14,998 bases of DNA from Adhaeribacter sp. (GCA_028288395.1 JAQBNV010000256.1:1-14998), one strand, 5' to 3'; counted from the stretch's first letter, positions 1-7,617 are shown. Numbers and translations: made by a program. The notes: generated by a model not told the origin, from the letters alone.

Positions 1-1
1 C

Positions 2-1486
2 GGAGAATCGACGGAGGCGGCGCTTTTTACTTATGCCTACGACAACGGTTTTCGGCGGCCTGAATGGGAAGAAAAGCTCCCCCGCCACGCCGAACTGCCT
101 TTCGATTCGCAACGCAAGCTGATGACCACCGTGCATGACGTGGCAGGCAAATATCTGATAATTACCAAGGGCGCCACCGATGTGCTATTTAATAAACTGG
201 ACCCCACCGAAAAGCCCCGAATAGGAGAGTGGCAGCAAGCCGCCGACGAAATGGCTTCGGCCGGTTTACGGGTGCTGGGCTATGGCGCCAAAATAATGGA
301 CGCGGTTCCGGAGCCCTTTAATCCGGCCGAAATAGAAAAAGATCTCCTTTTTGTTGGCTATGCCGGACTAATTGATCCCGCCCGCGAAGAAGCCAAAGGA
401 GCGGTAGCCGAGTGCCGGAAAGCCGGCATTATTCCGGTTATGATTACCGGCGATCACCCACTTACCGCCAGCGCCATCGCCCGCAAAATCGGCATGATCC
501 AGTCTGAAGATGACCTGGTATTAACCGGTACCGAACTGGCCGCTATGAGTCAGGAAGATTTTGAAAAGATAGTACTGCAGGTAAAAGTTTATGCCCGGGT
601 AAGCCCTGAGCAAAAATTAAAAATAATAAAAGGCCTGCAGGATAAAAATCAGTTTGTGGCCATGACTGGCGACGGGGTAAACGACGCTCCGGCCCTGAAA
701 AACGCCGATATTGGGGTAGCTATGGGCATCAACGGCACCGAAGTGTCGAAAGAAGCGGCGCACATGATATTGCTCGACGATAATTTTACCACCATTGTGA
801 AAGCGGTCCGGAGTGGGAGGCAGATTTTCGACAATATTCTGCGGTTTATAAAATATGTGTTAACCGGTAATTCCGCCGAAATCTGGACTATCTTTCTGGC
901 TCCCTTCTTTGGGTTGCCGGTACCATTGCTGCCCATTCATATATTGTGGGTAAACCTGGTAACCGATGGATTACCGGGCCTGGCACTGGCATCTGAACCC
1001 GCCGAAGCCAATATTATGAACCGTCCGCCGCGCAACCCGACGGCGAATATTTTTGCCGGGGGCCTGGCTATACATATTCTGTGGGTAGGTTTATTAATGG
1101 GCGGGCTTTGTATTGGAATGCAGGCCTGGTCGCTGAAACGGGATCCGGAAACCTGGCAAACCATGGTATTTTCGGTCTTGTGCTTTAGCCAGATGGGGCA
1201 CCTGTTGGCCATCCGTTCCGATAAGCAGTCGGTTTTCCGGCAAGGTTTATTCAGCAACAAACCCCTGCTTGGGGCGTTGCTTCTGACGGTAGTGTTACAA
1301 CTGCTCACCATTTACGTGCCGTTTCTGAATCCTATTTTCCGGACAAAGCCCCTTACCTTACCGGAATTAGGGTTGGTGCTGGCAGCTTCCAGTATTGTGT
1401 TCTTTGCCGTAGAAATTGAAAAGTTCTTTAAGCGCCGAAACCGCTCCCAATCCGATAATCCTGTAAAACCAGCGGTGGTATCATAA
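2..1486 (+). CDS. P-type cation-transporting ATPase, calcium (type II) like, 5'-truncated by window edge
   Basis: This is the C-terminal two thirds of a membrane pump that uses ATP to move a cation, probably Ca2+, out of the cytoplasm. The open frame runs from base 2, so the ATG at 122 is internal: upstream of it are the N-domain motifs GESTEAAL and PFDSQRKLMTT. Counting from the ATG at 122, the KGA nucleotide-binding motif follows near residue 17, then TGDHP (109-113), and the hinge TGDGVNDAP (182-190). In the membrane, M5 carries N250 and E253 (GNSAE) and M6 carries N278, T281 and D282 (VNLVTDG); these match the Ca2+ ligands N768, E771, N796, T799 and D800 of SERCA. A cation-ATPase C-terminal domain with about four more membrane segments ends in a basic tail. 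The phosphorylated Asp (DKTGT) is upstream of the window. The ion is inferred from ligand conservation; Mn2+ or Na+/K+ transport is not excluded. Confidence 0.93.
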   Translation, partial: GESTEAALFTYAYDNGFRRPEWEEKLPRHAELPFDSQRKLMTTVHDVAGKYLIITKGATDVLFNKLDPTEKPRIGEWQQAADEMASAGLRVLGYGAKIMDAVPEPFNPAEIEKDLLFVGYAGLIDPAREEAKGAVAECRKAGIIPVMITGDHPLTASAIARKIGMIQSEDDLVLTGTELAAMSQEDFEKIVLQVKVYARVSPEQKLKIIKGLQDKNQFVAMTGDGVNDAPALKNADIGVAMGINGTEVSKEAAHMILLDDNFTTIVKAVRSGRQIFDNILRFIKYVLTGNSAEIWTIFLAPFFGLPVPLLPIHILWVNLVTDGLPGLALASEPAEANIMNRPPRNPTANIFAGGLAIHILWVGLLMGGLCIGMQAWSLKRDPETWQTMVFSVLCFSQMGHLLAIRSDKQSVFRQGLFSNKPLLGALLLTVVLQLLTIYVPFLNPIFRTKPLTLPELGLVLAASSIVFFAVEIEKFFKRRNRSQSDNPVKPAVVS

Positions 1487-1570
1487 TGGGCAATTTGTGC
1501 TTATCGGCTGGGCATGGTAATGTTTACCAGGCCTGTGCCTGTTTTAGGATTAACTTGTTTTAAGGCAGCT

Positions 1571-4042
1571 TTAGGGTTTGGTAGCACGTTGGAAAAAGAC
1601 CTTAAAGATGGTTCCTTTGCCTACTTTACTTTGCACCTCTATTTTTCCGCCGGCGTTATCGATAATTTTCTTAACCATATACAAACCAATTCCGGAGCCT
1701 TCTACATGGGTGTGCAGGCGTTGAAACATGCCAAACACTTTTGCTTCCTGGGCTAGCTCTATTCCCAAACCATTATCCTCTACCGAGAGCACCAGGTATT
1801 CGGTGGTTGTATGGCAATAAACGCGCACCACCGGGGTGCGCTCCGGTGAATGGTACTTGATGGCATTGGATAATAAATTATAAATAATGCTGCGTATATT
1901 TTTTTCTGAAAAACGGATGGTAGGGCAATTAGAAATATCTACTTCCAATTGAGCGCCGTCAGCTTTAATAGCGGGAGCCAGGTCTAACTGTACTTCGGTT
2001 ATAATTCTTGCCAGGTCCACCGGCGATTCTGCGGTGCTATTTTCTTTTTGCAGTTTGGTGATCTCTGTTAAATGCTCTATGGTGCGTTTGAACCGCTGCA
2101 CAGAATCTGAAATCAGCTGGATAATGTATTTCAGCGAGGCCGATTGTAAATTTGCCGGCGGTAATTCTTCCATCATCGCTTCCATCAGCGATTCGATATT
2201 CAGAATCGGCGTTTTTAAATCATGGGAAGCCGTGTAAATAAAATTATCCAAATCTAAATTGATCCGGGTTAGCTGCTGGTTAGCCGTGACCAGGTCGGCC
2301 GCCAACGATTTGGCTTGGCGCTCACTTTCCTCTACTACTTTACGGGCTTCTACCTGTTCGGTAATATCCATCACCATCGTGTAAAATCCATCCACCTTTC
2401 CTTCCCGGATATCAGGTACATAACTGGCACGAATATGTTTGCTGAAATCCACCCGGTAGGGCATCCGCGCTTCAAAGTCCAGCCGCTCCCCGGCGAGCGC
2501 CCGCTCCATATATTTCCTGCTATTTTCATAAGCCTTTTCGCCGATAATAACCTTAACCCACTGGCCCAGTAAGTCTTCCGGCTTCCTATTAAACCAGGCC
2601 TCGTAGGCGTGGTTGGTAAAGCGGTATTTTTCCTCCCGATCCAGGTAGCCAACGAGTACCGGCAAGGCGTCGGTAATAAGGCGTAATTGGCGGGCGCTGG
2701 CTTCAGCCGCCTTCCGGGCTTCGACCTGTTCGGTTACTTCAAAGGCAAATACCACCACCCCGTCAATTCTTCCCTGTTCGTTGTGGAGTGCTTGCTGAAT
2801 ATATTTAAAATAGCGGTTTTCCAGTACCCCGTCCTCCGGACGGTAAAAAGGAATAAGCAGCTCCTGTTCGGCGTGGGGCTGGCCTGTGTTGTAAACCTGT
2901 CGAAAGGTAAGGTAAACTGCATTGTCGTAAATTTCTGGTAAAGCTTCCAAAATGGGCTTGCCTTCGAGCTTACGGCCGGGGAATAGCTCCTGGTAGGCGG
3001 GGTTAACCAGTTCATAAACCAGCTCCGGCCCGTTTAAGATGCAAATAGCTGCCGGGGCCTGCATCAACAAGCTTTCCAGTTGCAGCCGCTGGCGTTCAGC
3101 TTCCGCCTGGGCCCGCTGCACCTGGCTGGTACGTTCCGAAATGTGTTTTTCCAGTTCTTCGTTTAGTTCCTGTAATTTCCGGCGGGCCACTACATGCTCC
3201 GTTACATCTACCGCAAAGTTCAAAAGACCGTCGATGCGCCCTTGCGGGTCGCGTAAAGCCTGAAAAAATACCTTAAAGTAGTACTTGTCTAACCGCCCGG
3301 TATTCGCAATGTCTATCCAGGTTTCTATTTCGTTGCCGTAATAAGTTTCTCCGGTTTGGTATACCCGATCGAGTAAGGAAATATGTTGTTGCCCAATAAG
3401 TTCCGGCAGGGCCTGGCGGATGGGCAAACCCTGAAGGATCCGGTCGGGAAAGAACCGCTGGTAGTTTGGATTGACGAGTTTGAAGACGTGGTCGGGGCCT
3501 CGGCTGGTGGCAAAACTTGCCGGCAAGTGCATCAAAATATCGTAGAGCTGTTGCCGCTGTGATTCGACATCGGCGCGGGCATTCTGTTCCCGGGCCTGGC
3601 TTTCGCGCAAAGATGGCTCTTCCTCGCTGCAGTGGTCATTAGCCGTTACGGAAATACTTACTACCAGCAGCGCGCCGCTGCGCCGCGCAGAGAACAGAAT
3701 ATTATGCGTCAGCTCTGGTGTTTGTTTATTCATTTCGAAATGGCTGGGCGCTCCTGCCAGGTAAACCCCACGATAAAAAGCCAGCAAGCTGAAGGCCCGG
3801 GTAGGCTCATAATGCGATCGGATGGTTTCTCCGGGCTGTTCCGGTAAATGCAACAGGCTTTGGGCTGCCGGGTTAAGGTAAGCCAGGGCAAAATCCGCTA
3901 TCTCCGGATCTTCAGGGTTATACAACGGGCGCAAGAGGCAGAGAGGGGCCAACGAAACTTGCAACAAGGAATGAAGTAGATCATTGGCCGAAGATAAATC
4001 AGAAGGAAGGGCGTCAATATAATTGGACGAAGAATCAGACAT
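1571..4042 (-). CDS. Cytoplasmic multi-PAS sensor histidine kinase
   Basis: An 823-residue sensor kinase that autophosphorylates on His and passes the phosphate to a response regulator not encoded nearby. It has no signal peptide or membrane segment, so it should sense a cytoplasmic or diffusible cue. Order: a degenerate PAS-like region (about 20-135), a charged coiled coil (140-165), a PAS domain (166-285) ending in the PAC motif DVTEH, a second coiled coil (286-325), a PAS domain (326-440, ending VTEQV), a PAS domain (450-565, ending DITEQV), a short linker, then HisKA with H607 in TASHDLKTP and HATPase_c with the N box NLLSNAIKY (722-730), G1 box DNGLG (756-760) and G2 box GSGIGL (782-787). 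The second and third PAS domains share 'LVNPxYQ-FP' and 'ALPE', suggesting tandem duplication. The ATG at 4042 is the only good start. It converges on the upstream ATPase gene. The ligand is unknown. Confidence 0.95.
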   Translation of the reverse strand: MSDSSSNYIDALPSDLSSANDLLHSLLQVSLAPLCLLRPLYNPEDPEIADFALAYLNPAAQSLLHLPEQPGETIRSHYEPTRAFSLLAFYRGVYLAGAPSHFEMNKQTPELTHNILFSARRSGALLVVSISVTANDHCSEEEPSLRESQAREQNARADVESQRQQLYDILMHLPASFATSRGPDHVFKLVNPNYQRFFPDRILQGLPIRQALPELIGQQHISLLDRVYQTGETYYGNEIETWIDIANTGRLDKYYFKVFFQALRDPQGRIDGLLNFAVDVTEHVVARRKLQELNEELEKHISERTSQVQRAQAEAERQRLQLESLLMQAPAAICILNGPELVYELVNPAYQELFPGRKLEGKPILEALPEIYDNAVYLTFRQVYNTGQPHAEQELLIPFYRPEDGVLENRYFKYIQQALHNEQGRIDGVVVFAFEVTEQVEARKAAEASARQLRLITDALPVLVGYLDREEKYRFTNHAYEAWFNRKPEDLLGQWVKVIIGEKAYENSRKYMERALAGERLDFEARMPYRVDFSKHIRASYVPDIREGKVDGFYTMVMDITEQVEARKVVEESERQAKSLAADLVTANQQLTRINLDLDNFIYTASHDLKTPILNIESLMEAMMEELPPANLQSASLKYIIQLISDSVQRFKRTIEHLTEITKLQKENSTAESPVDLARIITEVQLDLAPAIKADGAQLEVDISNCPTIRFSEKNIRSIIYNLLSNAIKYHSPERTPVVRVYCHTTTEYLVLSVEDNGLGIELAQEAKVFGMFQRLHTHVEGSGIGLYMVKKIIDNAGGKIEVQSKVGKGTIFKVFFQRATKP

Positions 4043-4523
4043 TCAACATTCGTTTAGCAAGTCATTAATCAGATATTTGCAGAATTATTAATTTAAAATA
4101 ATTCTTTGTAAAGTTTAACATTTTTTATGAGAGTACGATTTGCCACTTTCTGAAAGTTGGATAAGGTTTGATCGAATCTTCTCTTTGTTGATTATGGAAG
4201 CTCCTGAAACAAATTTTTACCGGATGGTAAGGATATGTTTGTCTGTTCGCGGTAAAAGGCCCGTCTCCTTTATTTAACCGAGTAAATAATGACTGGCTAT
4301 CGAAAATCAAAACTAATCGCTAAAAGATTAAAATAAATATTGCCCAAAATGGGCGGGGGAAAAGCTGGGTACAAATTAGTATTGGACTTCAGTTTTTATA
4401 ACATCTAAGCCGGTTCCGGAATAAAGATCACTTTAGAGGTAATATTCTGCCTTCTTTCCCGTAATTTTATTAAACAGAATTTTTTTTATTCCCGGTCACC
4501 TAACATAATTGGTTTTAAATCTT
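4043..4523. other. Gene-free intergenic stretch between divergent genes
   Basis: About 480 AT-rich bases between the divergent histidine kinase and aminotransferase genes. The reading frames inside it are short (the longest, 4125-4310 on the minus strand, is 61 codons) and have no recognisable protein features. I see a 13-base palindrome at 4145-4157 (ACTTTC-T-GAAAGT) and a weak 5-bp hairpin at 4342-4354 (GCCCA/TGGGC), neither convincing. Presumably it holds the 5' regulatory regions of both flanking genes. Confidence 0.5.
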
Positions 4524-4531
4524 TATTTTTG
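4524..4531 (+). promoter_or_regulatory. Bacteroidota -7 promoter element (TATTTTTG) of the aminotransferase operon
   Basis: The sequence TATTTTTG matches the Bacteroidota -7 consensus TAnnTTTG exactly and lies 21 bases before the ATG at 4553. No TTTG -33 element is found at the usual spacing, so the call rests on the -7 box and its position. The final TTG of this box is the alternative start that would give a protein eight residues longer. Confidence 0.45.
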
Positions 4532-4552
4532 GCCGCAAAATTTCCCATAATC

Positions 4553-5770
4553 ATGCAATCAACAGAACAGGAAACCAGTTTTTTATCCGACAGAATTTTG
4601 GCGCTGGCCGAATCCCAGACTATCGCAATGGCCAAAAAAGCCCGCGAACTGGCTGCCCAAGGACATGATGTTATTAACCTGAGCTTTGGCGAGCCTGATT
4701 TTCAGACGCCAGACTACATTAAAGAGGCGGCTAAAAAAGCCCTCGACGATGGTTTTACCTTTTACACGCCGGTACCAGGCTACCTGGATCTGCGTCAGGA
4801 AATTGTAGCCAAACTGAAACGGGACAATGACCTGGATTATAAACCGGAAAATATAGTGGTTTCTACGGGCGCCAAGCAGTCTATTGCCAATGCCGTTATG
4901 TGCCTGGTAAATCCCGGCGATGAAGTTATTATTTTCTCGCCTTACTGGGTTTCTTACGAAGAGGTAGTGAAGCTGGCCGAAGGTATTCCGGTACAGGTAA
5001 AAGGCAATATTGAGAACAATTTTGTAATTACCCCGCAGCAACTCGAAGATGCTATTACCTCCAATACCAAACTGGTCATGTATTCTTCGCCGTGTAACCC
5101 CACCGGATCAGTTTTCTCGAAAGATGAATTATTAGCTTTTGCCCGGATTCTGGAGAAACATCCGCAGGTATATATTATAGCCGACGAAATTTACGAATAC
5201 ATTAATTTCACCGGCGAACATGCCAGTATGGCCCAGTTTGATTTTATAAAAGACCGCGTAATAACCGTTAACGGTTTTTCTAAAGGCTACGCCATGACTG
5301 GCTGGCGGGTAGGTTATATTGCGGCCTGCAAAGAAATTGCTGATGCCTGCGATAAAATGCAAAGCCAGATTACTTCCGGTACCTGCTCTATCGCGCAAAA
5401 AGCTGCACTAGCCGCCCTGAAAGGAGGCAAAAGTGCAGCTGAGGAAATGACTGCTGCTTACCTGCGCCGCCGCGATATGGTATTGGGCCTGATGAAAGAT
5501 ATACCTGGCATTAAAACGTATGTGCCGCAGGGTGCATTTTATATTTTCCCGGATATCAGCGCTTATTTTGGTAAAACTACAACCGAAGGGAAAGTGATTC
5601 ATAATTCGTTTGATTTGAGCATGTACCTGCTGAACGACGCCTACGTGGCAGCCGTGAGCGGAGATGCTTTTGGCGCCGACGAGTGTATGCGTTTCTCTTT
5701 TGCCGCTTCAGATGCCAAACTCGAAGAAGCCATGGGCCGCCTGAAAGTTAGCCTGGCAAAATTAAAGTAA
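4553..5770 (+). CDS. Class I pyridoxal-phosphate aminotransferase, aspartate aminotransferase type (subgroup Ib)
   Basis: A 405-residue cytoplasmic transaminase that most likely swaps the amino group between aspartate and 2-oxoglutarate, linking amino-acid and central carbon metabolism. Visible fold-type I residues: N182 in PCNPTG, D211 (binds the PLP pyridine nitrogen) and Y214 in ADEIYEY, the Schiff-base lysine K244 in NGFSKGYAMTGWRVGY, and the carboxylate-binding arginine R380 in CMRFSFA. Length is normal for the family. I chose the ATG at 4553 because the N-terminus SDRILALAESQTIAMAKKAREL then begins as in relatives; the in-frame TTG at 4529 overlaps a -7 promoter box and would probably not be transcribed. 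The kinase gene follows after 9 bases in the same frame, so the two are likely cotranscribed. Substrate could also be prephenate or another amino acid, as in several Ib enzymes. Confidence 0.94.
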   Translation: MQSTEQETSFLSDRILALAESQTIAMAKKARELAAQGHDVINLSFGEPDFQTPDYIKEAAKKALDDGFTFYTPVPGYLDLRQEIVAKLKRDNDLDYKPENIVVSTGAKQSIANAVMCLVNPGDEVIIFSPYWVSYEEVVKLAEGIPVQVKGNIENNFVITPQQLEDAITSNTKLVMYSSPCNPTGSVFSKDELLAFARILEKHPQVYIIADEIYEYINFTGEHASMAQFDFIKDRVITVNGFSKGYAMTGWRVGYIAACKEIADACDKMQSQITSGTCSIAQKAALAALKGGKSAAEEMTAAYLRRRDMVLGLMKDIPGIKTYVPQGAFYIFPDISAYFGKTTTEGKVIHNSFDLSMYLLNDAYVAAVSGDAFGADECMRFSFAASDAKLEEAMGRLKVSLAKLK

Positions 5771-5779
5771 GGGACGGCT

Positions 5780-6790
5780 TTGCATTCCCTGGAATCCTTG
5801 TTTTCGGCGTTCGACCAGCTCACCGTGTTAATCGTAGGCGATGTGATGGTGGATGCTTACCTGTGGGGCAAATCGACGCGGTTGTCGCCGGAAGCGCCGG
5901 TGCCGATTGTGAATGTTTTAAAAACTGAAAAAAGATTGGGTGGTGCCGCTAATGTGGCCCTGAATGTGCAGGCCCTGGGCGCCACCACCTTACTTTGCTC
6001 CGTTATCGGCGACGATAAAGAAGGCCAGGATTTTATTCGTTTACTCATCGAAAAAGATCTTTCCACCGACGGAATTCTGCAGAGCAAAGGGCGAGTGACG
6101 ACGGTAAAGCAGCGTGTCTTATCGGGTGGTCAGCAATTACTTCGCATCGATTCTGAAATGGAAACCGATCTGGCTGCCGACGAACGCCTGCTCTTGTTAC
6201 AGCGCTACGAAGATTTACTGGAACGGGCCGATGTAGTTATTTTTCAGGATTACGACAAAGGTGTACTGAACGAACAGAATATTGCGCACCTGATTGCGTT
6301 GGCCCGGCAAAAAGGTATACCCACCGTAGTGGATCCCAAAAAGAGGAATTTTCTGCGGTACAAGGAGTGCTCGTTGTTTAAACCCAATTTAAAAGAATTA
6401 AAGGAAGGCTTAAAAGTAGAATTTGCGGATACGAACCAGGATGCTTTTGAATTAGCGGTAGCTGACCTGCAGCATCGGCTGGAAACCCCAAATATTCTGG
6501 TTACCCTATCCGAGCGCGGTGTTTTCTGCGCCACCGAAACCCAGAAAACCTATATACGGGCGCATCTGCGGACCATTTCGGATGTTTCAGGCGCGGGCGA
6601 TACTGTAATTAGTATTGCTGCCGTTTGCATGGCGCTTAACTTACCTTTGCCTTTGCTCGCCGACCTTTCTAATTTAGGGGGCGGTTTGGTTTGCGAGGAA
6701 ATTGGGGTGGTGCCAATAGATAAAAATAAACTTTACCAAGAGGCCCAAGCAAGCAAAATACTAACTAATTACCCGGCTTTAACGATTTAA
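5780..6790 (+). CDS. PfkB-family sugar kinase, heptose-7-phosphate kinase (HldE/RfaE domain I) like
   Basis: A 336-residue ribokinase-fold kinase. The closest family I recognise is the N-terminal domain of HldE (RfaE domain I), which phosphorylates C1 of D-glycero-D-manno-heptose 7-phosphate on the way to nucleotide-activated heptose for the cell envelope. Motifs: GDVMVDAYLWG near 20-30, SPEAPVP near 36-42, GGAANVALN (54-62) typical of this subgroup, and the PfkB signature SGAGDT with catalytic base D274. There is no C-terminal nucleotidyltransferase domain, so the adenylyl or guanylyl transfer must be done by another protein. The start is probably the TTG at 5780, six bases after an AAGGG ribosome-binding-like stretch (5769-5773); no ATG is available before the conserved core, and relatives begin with a similar 'LxSLFxAFxQ' segment. 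The facing GmhA-like gene supports the heptose role; another sugar phosphate is possible. Confidence 0.85.
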   Translation: MHSLESLFSAFDQLTVLIVGDVMVDAYLWGKSTRLSPEAPVPIVNVLKTEKRLGGAANVALNVQALGATTLLCSVIGDDKEGQDFIRLLIEKDLSTDGILQSKGRVTTVKQRVLSGGQQLLRIDSEMETDLAADERLLLLQRYEDLLERADVVIFQDYDKGVLNEQNIAHLIALARQKGIPTVVDPKKRNFLRYKECSLFKPNLKELKEGLKVEFADTNQDAFELAVADLQHRLETPNILVTLSERGVFCATETQKTYIRAHLRTISDVSGAGDTVISIAAVCMALNLPLPLLADLSNLGGGLVCEEIGVVPIDKNKLYQEAQASKILTNYPALTI

Positions 6791-6803
6791 AGCCGGGTAA
6801 TTA
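6766..6803. terminator. Bidirectional terminator hairpin between kinase and gmhA-like gene
   Basis: A perfect 17-bp inverted repeat (6766-6782 and 6787-6803) with a 4-base loop CGAT, containing the GC-rich core ACCCGGCTTT/AAAGCCGGGT. It overlaps the last codons and stop of the kinase gene and ends one base before the stop of the convergent isomerase gene, so one hairpin can end both transcripts. The T-run after it on the plus strand is interrupted (TTATTAATTATT), so it may act partly by blocking read-through. Confidence 0.85.
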
Positions 6804-7376
6804 TTAATTATTCACCAAATCCGGGTTTTCCATAAAGGCGTAACAAACCAGGTGGCAAATACCCATGTGGGCATCTTCTACGCGGCCAAAATGGTCCGAA
6901 CCCACAGTGATGCTAAATTCTGCTAAATCGGCCAATTTTCCTTTTTGGCTGCCTACCAGACCAATCGTATATAACCCATTTTCCCGGGCCCAAGTCACCG
7001 CTTTAATTATATTCGGCGAGTTGCCGCTGACACTCATAGCCATTACCAAATCGCCGGGCCGGGCATAATTACGCAATTGCCCCACAAACACTTCGTCGTA
7101 AGCATAATCGTTGCCCAGCGCCGTTAACCAGCTTACGTTGTCGTTTAATGACATGCACCGGAAACGCTTGGGTAATTTATCGGATGCGCCTTTGCCTAAG
7201 TCCGTCACAAAATGCGAGGCGTTGGCCGCACTCCCCCCGTTGCCGAAAACAAATATTTGCCGGTCGGCCTGCCAGGCTTCTTTAAATACCTGAATAAGTT
7301 GAGCGACCGCTTCTGCTGGAATGGAATCTAAGGTTTTTTTCTGGGCCGCCAGGTATTCGGAAATGAAATTTTGCAT
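6804..7376 (-). CDS. SIS-domain phosphosugar isomerase, GmhA (phosphoheptose isomerase) like
   Basis: A 190-residue cytoplasmic SIS-domain protein like GmhA, which converts sedoheptulose 7-phosphate to D-glycero-D-manno-heptose 7-phosphate, the first step to activated heptose. Visible: FGNGGSAANASHF (44-56), the sugar-phosphate loop SVSGNSPN (115-122), GNDYAYDEVF (88-97), and the C-terminal helix RVEDAHMGICH (165-175). By alignment from memory to E. coli GmhA, the metal/catalytic set H61, E65, Q172, H180 becomes H55, D59, E167, H175, so two of four positions are changed. This fits a broader GmhA-like subgroup, and the exact substrate is uncertain. I start at the ATG at 7376 because family members begin there; the 17-residue upstream extension to 7427 (MQSTYCSYIF) looks unconserved. 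Its neighbour across the terminator, an HldE-type kinase, would use its product. Confidence 0.85.
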   Translation of the reverse strand: MQNFISEYLAAQKKTLDSIPAEAVAQLIQVFKEAWQADRQIFVFGNGGSAANASHFVTDLGKGASDKLPKRFRCMSLNDNVSWLTALGNDYAYDEVFVGQLRNYARPGDLVMAMSVSGNSPNIIKAVTWARENGLYTIGLVGSQKGKLADLAEFSITVGSDHFGRVEDAHMGICHLVCYAFMENPDLVNN

Positions 7377-7438
7377 ACAGCACTTATTTAGGTGAATGAA
7401 TATATAGGAACAATAGGTTGATTGCAATCCCGGGAAAG

Positions 7439-7446
7439 CAAATATA
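7439..7446 (-). promoter_or_regulatory. -7 promoter element (TATATTTG) upstream of gmhA-like gene
   Basis: On the minus strand this reads TATATTTG, an exact TAnnTTTG match, 62 bases before the ATG at 7376. A -33 TTTG is not seen at the usual distance. It would give a 5' leader of roughly 55 bases and an independent transcript for the isomerase rather than read-through from the ROK kinase. Confidence 0.4.
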
Positions 7447-7529
7447 GTTGCCCGAAATTTTCCTGCCAGACTAAGGTGTTGCCAAAATAAATATTAGCAA
7501 GGTATCGGGTTACAAATCCGGGGCGCTAT

Positions 7530-7554
7530 TGGACGAGATGACCAATCTCGTCCA
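7530..7554. terminator. Palindromic hairpin downstream of ROK kinase (possible terminator or dispersed repeat)
   Basis: A perfect 10-bp inverted repeat, TGGACGAGAT and ATCTCGTCCA, with the 5-base loop GACCA. On the plus strand it is followed by GCCTTTTT, which looks like an intrinsic terminator, but no plus-strand gene lies upstream. On the minus strand, where it would end the ROK kinase transcript 64 bases after the stop, no T-run follows. It may be a terminator for the kinase, or a copy of a short palindromic repeat family. Confidence 0.45.
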
Positions 7555-7617
7555 GCCTTTTTAAAAATCTAAATTGGTGTAAAACTAGTGAAACAGCAGG
7601 TTATATTCCCTGGCAAA

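Noticed and set aside
1487..1570. Possible terminator between the convergent ATPase and histidine kinase genes
   Set aside because: Only 4-bp AGGC/GCCT pairings were seen and no T-run follows; nothing that supports a call.
4125..4310. 61-codon minus-strand frame in the large intergenic region
   Set aside because: No recognisable features, no start context, and the composition looks like non-coding AT-rich DNA.
4529..4552. TTG start giving an aminotransferase eight residues longer
   Set aside because: The TTG is the last three bases of an exact TAnnTTTG -7 box; the ATG at 4553 gives the normal family N-terminus.
4583..5041. 152-codon minus-strand frame opposite the aminotransferase
   Set aside because: Antisense shadow; the plus-strand frame holds all the catalytic residues.
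7377..7427. 17-residue N-terminal extension of the GmhA-like protein
   Set aside because: It is Cys-rich and unlike family N-termini, which begin at the ATG at 7376; the first ATG lies at the likely transcription start.
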